This document shows, in pieces, positions 36,800-44,009 of a DNA stretch of 64,000 bases (the first letter of the stretch is position 1; each line of letters begins with the position of its first letter). The position numbers and the translations under genes are program-made. The DNA is taken from the NCBI RefSeq assembly GCF_029952445.1, contig NZ_JAQPPK010000006.1, forward strand, positions 122,540-186,539, read 5' to 3'. The DNA is from Paenarthrobacter nitroguajacolicus. Its GTDB lineage: Bacteria > Actinomycetota > Actinomycetes > Actinomycetales > Micrococcaceae. The notes under the pieces are model-generated. The model ran no database searches. It worked only from the letters and a program-made list of their open reading frames with translations, and had not been told where the DNA came from.

Positions 36800-38557
36800 C
36801 TACTTGAAGCTGGCTCCTACGAGCCCGCGGGTGGCCGCTACCAGCTTCATGGGATCGGACGATCCCGCTGGCGGGATGTACACAGCCACTGACTCGGCGA
36901 AGTTCAAGACCATGCCCGTGGTTGTTTCCTTGCCGCCGGCAAAGACAGCGGAGTCGTCCTCGAGCAGGAGCTTGTCGCCTGCTGCCTTGGGCGTTCCCTC
37001 GAAGGAGAAGTCCAGGCGTCCCACTACCAAAGCTCCGCCGTCGGCGGTCTTCAACACAACGGTCTGGCTTGTTGCCGGAGTATGCGTGAATTTGAAGTTG
37101 GCGCTGGTTCCGTTCTTCACGGTATCCGCCTGGTAGGAAAGAGCCCCTGCGATGTACGGGGACGACTGGCCGTCAGCCAGTTTGCTGCGGTTGGGCGAAT
37201 CCGGGTTGGTCAGCATTTCGCTCAGGATTTCCAGTGCCTGGTTACCGCTGTAGGCCAAGCCTGTGCTGTCACTGGCAGGCACAGGTGAGGTGCCCTTGCG
37301 CGGGACCGGGAAGGACGGGAAATTCGTACCCGGCTGGAGCGGGGCGGTACCCCATAGCTTGTAGTTCTCGCGGGGCGAGAGCTGAACCAGCGTCAGGACC
37401 TGCGGAACAACGTTCCCATCACCCTGGGTCAAGGCATATACGGTCCTTGGCCAGTCCTTCTTGGTGCTGATGACACTGCTTTGAAGCTTGGTGGCACGAA
37501 CCGGCATGCGGGGCTCGTACGCCGAGACAGTCGACCGGATCTTGTAGTTCTGCGTCCGGATCTGGAGTTCCATCTTGTCTACGCGCGGAGCAAGCTTGGC
37601 TGCGTCCTTCGCGGCATCGGCTGCGTCCACGGTGCTGGCTACCTGCTCCAGGATGCGCTGCAGCTGGGATTCGAGCATGACCGGCGTTCCGGCGTCGCCC
37701 TCTGCAGGTGCCGAGGCCGAAGAGCTGGAGGTGGCATCCGGCGACGTCGTCGCTTGGGCTGCCACTGCGGACCCACCCACCATGACGGCCGCCAGTGCGG
37801 CAGCTAAGGCTGTAACACGCAACGCGGGACCCTCGGCTCCCCCGGTACGACGACGGCCCTCATCGCCGGCGGGCGACTGTACAGGCAGCGCGGTGGTTGC
37901 CCCGCCGTCGTGCGGTCCGTCTCCTTCGCCGCCCTTGCGGCGGCTGCCAAGTGCTTTGGCGATGAACGGCAGGGCCGCTCCGACGAGGATGATGATGATG
38001 CCCAGCACGATCAGCGGCACAGCCCACGGTGTGGTGGCCTTGTTCGGGAAGGTCATGGAGATCGCGGACGGCGCCGGCTTGGTTCCGTCAGAGGCCACCA
38101 GGAGGGACCACTCACCGTCAGCGGGAGGGTTCCAGGTGTATTCGAATTCTCCGTTTGCGTCCTCGGTGCTGACCCATAGATCGGATCCGGCCGGGGACGG
38201 CGCCTTCGCGTCACCATCGGCAGAGGTCACTTCGAGGGACTTCTGGTCTGCCGAGACACCGGTCAACGTGGTGTGGGCTGTTTTCCCCACCCAAGCGTTG
38301 ACATCGTCCGGGCGGCCAGTGGAAATGGTGTAGTCGCCTTCACCCTGGATCTTGATCTTCACCGGCCCGTCGTGGAGGGCAATCAATTTTTGATCGATCA
38401 CGGTCAGCGGGGCGGCCTTGGTATCGCCGGGAACCGAAGCCGTCACGGTTTCAGCAGGGGCCCAGAAAGTCAGCTGGCCAATGCCGGCCAGCATCGTCAG
38501 CAGGCCCAGCAGCACCAGCAAGGCTGCAGTCTTCAAACGCACAGGATCACCTATCAT
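36800..38557 (-). CDS. unrecognised membrane protein with two extracellular domains
   Basis: 585 residues, no family assigned with confidence. Layout: helix 1 (about 8-30); an extracytoplasmic beta-rich domain (about 31-175); helix 2 (about 176-203); a short basic/Gly-rich cytoplasmic linker; helix 3 (about 248-270); then a Ser/Ala-rich stalk and a large extracytoplasmic C-terminal domain (about 285-585) with no catalytic motif that I recognise. Single gene, 37 nt behind the YbbN-like gene; probably a lineage-specific envelope protein. Confidence 0.7.
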   Translation of the reverse strand: MIGDPVRLKTAALLVLLGLLTMLAGIGQLTFWAPAETVTASVPGDTKAAPLTVIDQKLIALHDGPVKIKIQGEGDYTISTGRPDDVNAWVGKTAHTTLTGVSADQKSLEVTSADGDAKAPSPAGSDLWVSTEDANGEFEYTWNPPADGEWSLLVASDGTKPAPSAISMTFPNKATTPWAVPLIVLGIIIILVGAALPFIAKALGSRRKGGEGDGPHDGGATTALPVQSPAGDEGRRRTGGAEGPALRVTALAAALAAVMVGGSAVAAQATTSPDATSSSSASAPAEGDAGTPVMLESQLQRILEQVASTVDAADAAKDAAKLAPRVDKMELQIRTQNYKIRSTVSAYEPRMPVRATKLQSSVISTKKDWPRTVYALTQGDGNVVPQVLTLVQLSPRENYKLWGTAPLQPGTNFPSFPVPRKGTSPVPASDSTGLAYSGNQALEILSEMLTNPDSPNRSKLADGQSSPYIAGALSYQADTVKNGTSANFKFTHTPATSQTVVLKTADGGALVVGRLDFSFEGTPKAAGDKLLLEDDSAVFAGGKETTTGMVLNFAESVAVYIPPAGSSDPMKLVAATRGLVGASFK

Positions 38558-38759
38558 CAGCGGTCGTTGAACTTCAAGGGTAACCGTTTTGTTATCAAGG
38601 AGTCAGATCGGGGTGATCCCTGCGACACCCGTAAAAGCCTGCAGTGGCGCTGCTGCGGCCCGATTCCGTGGTCCTGATAGTGTGGCGATGATCATGATAT
38701 CCGGGCCGTTTCAAGCCTGAATTGACTCTGCACCACCAATGAAAAGGCTGTAAAACCGC

Positions 38760-40046
38760 GTGAAAGACCACATGGAGTCCCGTCCCGTCGATGAGCCCGG
38801 GCCGGCCGCGGTCGATGCGTCGTCGGACGGGTCGGCCGCCGCAATTCCTGTCCGGACCGGACGCCTTGCCGCCATCAGCCGCCGGCTCAGGCAACCCATT
38901 CCAGGCGCCCGCAACCGCGTTCGCTTTGAGATGCCACCGGAAGACGAAAGCGACCGCGAAGGGTTCCGGCCGGAAGACGACCACGGCTTCGGCGCCCCCG
39001 GTCCGCGGATGTCATCGCAGCACCCCCTCTACGTCGGATTCATGGGAACCGCCGGCGTAGGAGTGGCCCTTGCAGTGTTCTACATCGCCAGCAACACCAC
39101 CCAACTCATCCTGTGGATCGTGGCCGCCCTCTTCATTGCCCTGGGACTTGATCCGGTGGTCCGCTGGCTCGAGGCCCACAAGGTGCCGCGACCCGCAGGC
39201 ATCCTGATCTCCGTGTCTGCTTTGGTGCTTGCCGTGGCGGGCTTTTTCGCAACACTGATTCCCACCATCGTTGAACAGGTTTCGGAGATCGTACGGCAAG
39301 CCCCGGACTGGATCCGCGGTTTCCTCGACTCGGACTTCTTCCGCAACGTGGACAGCCAATTCGGCGTGCGCGACCGCATCACCACCGAGCTGGATAAGTT
39401 CGTCAAGGATCCCGAGACGATGGGTGGCATCTTTGGCGGCGTTGTTGGATTCGGGTCCACTGTGGCCAACGGACTGTTCGGCTCGCTGATCGTCCTGGTC
39501 CTCAGCCTCTACTTCCTCGCAGCCCTTCCGTCCATGAAGAAGTGGGCCTACCGGCTGGCTCCGCGTTCCCGTCGGCCCAGGGTTGAGGCCTTGTCAGAGG
39601 CCATCACCGACTCCGTGGGCAACTACGTGATCGGCCAGGCCTGCGTTGCCCTCCTGAATGCCGTTTTCGCCTTCATCGTCATGACCATCCTGGGCGTTCC
39701 GTTCAGCGTCCTGCTTGCGTTCGTCGTGGCACTGCTGGCCTTCATCCCCCTGGTGGGCGGAATGATCGCGGCCGTCGTCGTCATCCTTGTGGCCCTCACG
39801 GCAGGCTGGCAGACAGCAGTGATTTACGCGATCGCCTACTTCGCCTACCTGCAGTTCGAGGCCTACTTCATCTCGCCGCGCATCATGCAGCGCGCTGTAG
39901 CCGTACCGGGGGCGGTGGCAGTCATCTCAGTCATTGCCGGTGGCAGCCTGCTGGGCGTCCTTGGTGCTCTGATCGCCATCCCCACCGCGGCGGCCATCAT
40001 GCTGCTGATCAAGGAAGTCTTCATCGTCCGGCAAGACAGGCACTGA
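38760..40046 (+). CDS. AI-2E family transporter (PF01594-type permease)
   Basis: 428 residues from GTG (ATG at 38772 is an alternative). A long charged N-terminal cytoplasmic tail (about 85 residues) precedes about eight helices typical of the AI-2E/YdiK family, including a re-entrant GVPFSVLLAFVVALLAFIPL region. Family members export small molecules or ions; autoinducer-2 export is shown for only one member, so the specificity here is open. Its stop lies 14 nt before an 18-bp repeat array. Confidence 0.88.
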   Translation: MKDHMESRPVDEPGPAAVDASSDGSAAAIPVRTGRLAAISRRLRQPIPGARNRVRFEMPPEDESDREGFRPEDDHGFGAPGPRMSSQHPLYVGFMGTAGVGVALAVFYIASNTTQLILWIVAALFIALGLDPVVRWLEAHKVPRPAGILISVSALVLAVAGFFATLIPTIVEQVSEIVRQAPDWIRGFLDSDFFRNVDSQFGVRDRITTELDKFVKDPETMGGIFGGVVGFGSTVANGLFGSLIVLVLSLYFLAALPSMKKWAYRLAPRSRRPRVEALSEAITDSVGNYVIGQACVALLNAVFAFIVMTILGVPFSVLLAFVVALLAFIPLVGGMIAAVVVILVALTAGWQTAVIYAIAYFAYLQFEAYFISPRIMQRAVAVPGAVAVISVIAGGSLLGVLGALIAIPTAAAIMLLIKEVFIVRQDRH

Positions 40047-40060
40047 CCTTCGCTCCCACC

Positions 40061-40150
40061 TCAGGCACTCGCGACCGGTCAGGCACTGGCGACCGGTCAG
40101 GCACCCGTGACCGGTCAGGCACTGGCGACCGGTCAGGCACTCGCGACCGG
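40061..40150. repeat. 5 x 18-bp tandem repeat
   Basis: Five uninterrupted copies of TCAGGCACTSGCGACCGG at 40061, 40079, 40097, 40115 and 40133, differing at two or three positions. It fills the space between the convergent AI-2E transporter and hydrolase genes. The last copy supplies the hydrolase stop codon (TCA = TGA) and its final residues. No unique spacers, so not a CRISPR. Confidence 0.95.
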
Positions 40151-40927
40151 CCCCGCCCACTCTCGTGGCAGGCCGTCCACGCCTGCACCCGCCGGAGTAA
40201 CGTCGTCGACAATTTCATCCAGGACGCGCGCCGCATACTTCTCGCCCACCCAAAGGTGCTTGGCGCCGTCGACGCCGACAACCCGAGCCTGCGGTACCAG
40301 GCCGAACCGCCGGGCTGCTTCTGCCGGTTGGAGATAGTCATCATGTTCTGGCACCAAAACGGTCAGCGGCTTGCCGGACGCGGCCCATTCCTTGAGGTGG
40401 ACATCCGTGGCCCGGTGCAGCGGCGGGGACAACAGCACGGCTCCTTCGACGCTGCTGGCCACCGGCTCCACAGCGCCGTACATCAGGGCAAGTTCGGTCC
40501 CAAAGGACCATCCCACCAGCCAGCGGTTAGGCAGGCCGCGTTCAACAGCGAAGCGCACGGCGGCCTCGACGTCATACCGCTCCCCCAGGCCTTCTTCGAA
40601 CTGCCCTTCGCTTGTCCCGCGCGGCGATGACGTACCGCGGGTGTTGAAGCGAAGAACCGCTACGCCGGCCAAGGCAGGGAGCCTGTACGAGGCCTTGCGG
40701 TAGACATGGGAGTCCATGAAGCCGCCGTGGGTGGGCAGCGGGTGGAGGGTGATCAAGGTGGCCGTGATTTCCCCTGATTCCGGCAGCGCGAGCTCGCCCA
40801 GCAAAATCTTGCCGTCCTCGGTTGTGAACTCCACATTCTCGCGTTTCGCGGGGAGCACTGTTGAAGCACGGATCTCCGAGGGCGCGTCCTGTGGGGTGAA
40901 AACGAACGATGCGGGGTCGAAAGTCAT
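40133..40927 (-). CDS. alpha/beta hydrolase
   Basis: 264 residues. Nucleophile elbow G-W-S-F-G, acid in VPEHDDY and a late His (GAKHLW) complete a Ser-Asp-His triad; LHPLPTHGG is a typical oxyanion region. Esterase or peptidase of unknown substrate. The ATG at 40927 is preferred over an upstream codon lying in the next gene's shadow. Its C-terminus is encoded by the last unit of the 18-bp repeat array. Confidence 0.85.
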   Translation of the reverse strand: MTFDPASFVFTPQDAPSEIRASTVLPAKRENVEFTTEDGKILLGELALPESGEITATLITLHPLPTHGGFMDSHVYRKASYRLPALAGVAVLRFNTRGTSSPRGTSEGQFEEGLGERYDVEAAVRFAVERGLPNRWLVGWSFGTELALMYGAVEPVASSVEGAVLLSPPLHRATDVHLKEWAASGKPLTVLVPEHDDYLQPAEAARRFGLVPQARVVGVDGAKHLWVGEKYAARVLDEIVDDVTPAGAGVDGLPREWAGPVASA

Positions 40928-40968
40928 GCTTTCAAGCCTAAACGCATCTGCGGTAGCGGTCAGTCCGC

Positions 40969-41313
40969 TCAGCGGTAGCGGTACGTCCGCGAAGTCCAGC
41001 AATTGGTGTGCCAGTGGCGGCGTTCAGCCAATCCGGCCGCCTGCCCAAAGAGATGGTTGTCGGACCACACCACCAAATGGGCGATGCCAGGCAGGATAGC
41101 CGTGGAGCAGCCCGGGCAGATGTATTCCTTTTCGGCCTTCTTGGCCGTCATGGTCCGGACCATCCAGTCGCCGTCCGGAGCACTCTCCCGCCGGGCGATC
41201 CCCGCCCGGGCCCGCTCCAGGTCAAGCTCGGGCACCGGTTCGGTCCATTTGCCTCCAGCGTTGCCGGAGCGTGTGCTGGACGCGTTGCGACGAGGACGGT
41301 TGGAGCGGGGCAT
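40969..41313 (-). CDS. small zinc-ribbon protein
   Basis: 114 residues: a basic N-terminal tail and a conserved zinc-ribbon-like region with C-P-G-C and, about 33 residues later, HWHTNC. It is conserved near nucS in actinobacteria and sometimes labelled ATP/GTP-binding without evidence of a P-loop; none is visible here. Starts 6 nt after a CAGAAT -10-like box. Confidence 0.7.
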   Translation of the reverse strand: MPRSNRPRRNASSTRSGNAGGKWTEPVPELDLERARAGIARRESAPDGDWMVRTMTAKKAEKEYICPGCSTAILPGIAHLVVWSDNHLFGQAAGLAERRHWHTNCWTSRTYRYR

Positions 41314-41362
41314 ACCTCCATTCTGCCCCAGAGACCCGGGTGCAGGCGGTAATGTGGGGCGG
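41314..41362. promoter_or_regulatory. 49-bp divergent promoter, zinc-ribbon gene / nucS
   Basis: Plus strand: TAATGT (41350-41355) ends 7 nt before the nucS GTG, no ribosome site. Minus strand: CAGAAT (41320-41325) followed by GGAGGT and then ATG with zero spacing. Both genes look leaderless or nearly so. Confidence 0.5.
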
Positions 41363-42058
41363 GTGCGACTCGTGATAGCCCGTTGTTCTGTTGATTATGT
41401 CGGCCGCCTCAAGGCCCACCTCCCCCTCGCCACCAGGCTCCTGCTGGTCAAGGCGGACGGTTCGGTGTTGGTGCACTCCGACGGCGGCTCCTACAAGCCG
41501 CTGAACTGGATGAGCCCGCCCGCGACGCTCCGCGTTACCTCCCCGGAGGAGACCGAAGTGGAAGAAGGCGTAGTGGAGCAGTGGACGGTTCAGTCGGCCA
41601 AAACCGACGACCGGCTCATCATCAACATCTACGAACAGATCCATGACACCTCCCACGATCTCGGCATCGATCCCGGCCTGATCAAGGATGGCGTGGAAGC
41701 GGATCTCCAGCGCCTTCTGGCAGAGCAGATCGAGACCCTGGGAGCCGGCTACTCGCTGATCCGCCGCGAGTATTTCACGGCCATCGGCCCGGTGGACATC
41801 CTCGCCCGCGACGCCAGTGGCGCCACAGTCGCCGTCGAACTCAAGCGCCGTGGCGACATCGACGGCGTCGAACAGCTCACCCGTTACCTGGAGCTGCTTA
41901 ACCGGGACCCGCTGCTGGCGCCGGTACGGGGAATCTTTGCCGCTCAGCAGATCAAGCCCCAGGCCAAAGTCCTGGCCAATGATCGGGGCATCGATTGCGT
42001 CACCCTGGATTATGACGCCATGCGCGGAGTGGATGACAGCGAGTCCCGACTCTTCTGA
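41363..42058 (+). CDS. nucS: endonuclease NucS
   Basis: 231 residues, GTG start. The C-terminal RecB-like nuclease core has GPVDILAR (Asp), AVELKRRG (Glu-x-Lys), and the conserved QLTRYLELL helix; the N-terminal half is the DNA-binding/dimer domain. NucS cuts both strands at mismatches and replaces MutS/MutL repair in actinobacteria. Length is normal for the family. Confidence 0.95.
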   Translation: MRLVIARCSVDYVGRLKAHLPLATRLLLVKADGSVLVHSDGGSYKPLNWMSPPATLRVTSPEETEVEEGVVEQWTVQSAKTDDRLIINIYEQIHDTSHDLGIDPGLIKDGVEADLQRLLAEQIETLGAGYSLIRREYFTAIGPVDILARDASGATVAVELKRRGDIDGVEQLTRYLELLNRDPLLAPVRGIFAAQQIKPQAKVLANDRGIDCVTLDYDAMRGVDDSESRLF

Positions 42059-42090
42059 GGCCTTCCCGGGGCGGGTGTGCCACAGGCCAC

Positions 42091-42096
42091 TAGAAT
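42091..42096 (+). promoter_or_regulatory. -10 box, leaderless nagA
   Basis: TAGAAT ends 7 nt before the ATG at 42104 and no Shine-Dalgarno intervenes, which selects this ATG and predicts a leaderless mRNA. Confidence 0.5.
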
Positions 42097-42103
42097 CAGA
42101 ACC

Positions 42104-43351
42104 ATGACTGCCCCCACCCGCTTTGCTTCCTCGTCCGCGCCAAGCCATCAGATCATCAAAGGAACGCTTGTCAGCGACGGCGAGGTGGTGGAAGACGGCC
42201 TGGTGGCCATCGAAGGTGACCGGATAGCCTACGCCGGTCCCGCCGACGGCTTCGACGCCGAAGCCTTCGAGGGCTTCGAGGGGGCGATCCGTCTGGGGGT
42301 GCCAAGCGGGAGCTACCTCATCCCCGGCCTGGTCGATGTCCACTGCCACGGCGGTAACGGCGGCGATTTCCCGGGCGGGGAAGAAGCCTCCGCCCGCAGG
42401 GCCGTCGATTTCCTGCATCGTTCCGGAACCACAACCTTCCTGGCGAGCATGGTCACTGCTCCCCGTGAAGACCTCCTCCGAGGCATACAGCTGTACGTGA
42501 AGTTGGTGGAGGAAGGGCTCGTAGCTGGAATCCACCTGGAGGGTCCGTTCCTTTCCCATGCACGCTGCGGGGCGCAGAATCCTGATTACCTGCTGGATCC
42601 CGACCTGGAGCTCATGAACGAGCTGGTGGGTGCCGCGGCCGGGAAACTCGCCACCATGACGTATGCACCGGAACTCCCGGGCGCCGCAGGCCTCGTGGAC
42701 CTCATGACCTCGCACGGCGTCACACCCTCTCTTGGCCACACCGACTGCGACGACGCCACGGCGACGGCGTCCCTGGCGGCCGCCCGCGAAGGGCTGGAGT
42801 CAGCAGGGTTCGACGGCGTGAGCTCGCTTCCCACCGTCACCCACCTTTTCAATGGGATGCCTCCGATGCACCACCGCTCACCGGGCCCTGTTGCCGCCTG
42901 CCTTCGCATGGCCCAGGAGGGCAAGGCGGTCGTGGAACTGATCGCGGACGGAACCCATCTGGCTCCCAGCACAGTTGCCACCGTCTTCCAACTGGTGGGA
43001 GCAAGCAACATCGTCCTCGTCACTGACTCCATGGCCGCGGCCGGCCTGTCTGACGGCAGCTACATGCTGGGGCCATCCCCGGTGACCGTCAGCAATGGCG
43101 TGGCCACCCTAGACGCCACAGGTTCCATAGCAGGGGGCACCGACACCCTCCTGGACGTCGTCCGCAAAACGGTGGCTGCCGGCGTCGCACTTCCGGACGT
43201 CATTTGTTCCGCGACGGCGGTACCGGCAGCGGTCCTGGGCCTGTCCGACGAGATAGGCGGGCTGCGACGCGGACTGCGCGCCGACGTCGTTGTCACCAAT
43301 GAGGATCTCGAACTCACAGGCGTGATGCGAAACGGACAATGGTTGTCCTAG
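42104..43351 (+). CDS. nagA: N-acetylglucosamine-6-phosphate deacetylase
   Basis: 415 residues. Amidohydrolase metal site DVHCHGG, plus HLEGPF, LGHTDCD, THLFNGM and the catalytic-Asp VTDSMAA, all as in NagA. It removes acetate from GlcNAc-6-phosphate, producing the substrate of NagB. Unlike E. coli it is not adjacent to nagB. Confidence 0.95.
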   Translation: MTAPTRFASSSAPSHQIIKGTLVSDGEVVEDGLVAIEGDRIAYAGPADGFDAEAFEGFEGAIRLGVPSGSYLIPGLVDVHCHGGNGGDFPGGEEASARRAVDFLHRSGTTTFLASMVTAPREDLLRGIQLYVKLVEEGLVAGIHLEGPFLSHARCGAQNPDYLLDPDLELMNELVGAAAGKLATMTYAPELPGAAGLVDLMTSHGVTPSLGHTDCDDATATASLAAAREGLESAGFDGVSSLPTVTHLFNGMPPMHHRSPGPVAACLRMAQEGKAVVELIADGTHLAPSTVATVFQLVGASNIVLVTDSMAAAGLSDGSYMLGPSPVTVSNGVATLDATGSIAGGTDTLLDVVRKTVAAGVALPDVICSATAVPAAVLGLSDEIGGLRRGLRADVVVTNEDLELTGVMRNGQWLS

Positions 43352-43383
43352 CCAAGCCCTGCACGTGAATTGCACCCAGCGCC

Positions 43384-43629
43384 GCGTTACCTTCTTTTTA
43401 CCTAAATTTTTCCCGAATTACCCAAAACACCGTTGACCTCCGGCAGGGCACATGAAAGTGTTGTAGCAGTCTTTGTGTAGGTGGTTTTCATGCTCGCAAG
43501 ACGAGTTGCGAGCGTGAAGCTCCTGCGAATCCAGCCAGGCCCGCCTGGAAAGGAATTCAGGTCTTCTCGCGGAGTAACAAGGCCGGTACGAAGTGTATCG
43601 GACTGAAGTTCCATAATGAGGAGAAATAC
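43384..43629 (+). promoter_or_regulatory. promoter and long 5' UTR of the cold-shock gene
   Basis: Between nagA and the cold-shock gene there is an AT-rich UP-like stretch (43388-43430), a TTGACC -35 candidate at 43433-43438, and a leader of roughly 150-170 nt, typical of thermoregulated csp genes. It ends in GAGGAG 8 nt before the ATG. The exact -10 is unclear. Confidence 0.45.
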
Positions 43630-43833
43630 ATGGCACTGGGAACCGTCAAGTGGTTCAACGCTGAAAAGGGCTTCGGCTTCATCACCCCGGATGACTCGGA
43701 TGGGGACGTTTTCGTTCACTACTCCGAGATCCAGACCGGTGGATTCAAGACCCTCGATGAGAACCAGCGCGTTCAGTTCGAGATCGGCCAGGGCGCCAAG
43801 GGCCCGCAGGCCACCGGCGTTACCGTCGTCTAG
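43630..43833 (+). CDS. cold-shock protein (CspA family)
   Basis: 67 residues, a single cold-shock domain. RNP1 (KGFGFI) and RNP2 (VFVHY) are intact. It is a single-stranded nucleic acid chaperone induced by cold or needed constitutively. Strong GAGGAG ribosome site, long leader and a strong terminator mark a highly expressed monocistronic gene. Confidence 0.95.
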   Translation: MALGTVKWFNAEKGFGFITPDDSDGDVFVHYSEIQTGGFKTLDENQRVQFEIGQGAKGPQATGVTVV

Positions 43834-43871
43834 TCTTACCCGTTGATTTCTGCTTCCCGCAGAAGCGACAA

Positions 43872-43909
43872 ACGCGTTGACCCCGGCTTTCGAGCCGGGG
43901 TCAACGTGT
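43872..43909 (+). terminator. terminator of the cold-shock gene (UUCG tetraloop)
   Basis: A 17-bp stem (ACGCGTTGACCCCGGCT with one G-U pair) capped by the extra-stable TTCG tetraloop and ended by TT. No gene is seen between it and 44010. Confidence 0.85.
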
Positions 43910-44009
43910 TTAAGCACGGCAATACCTCAGCCCCTGACCCTATTACGACAGTGGGTGTTACTAATCATGAAGAAAGACAACAACGCGTCAGGATAAAAGG
44001 ATTGAAAAT

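Noticed and set aside
40061..40150. CRISPR-like direct repeats
   Set aside because: Units are directly adjacent with no spacers, only 18 bp long, and no cas genes are present.
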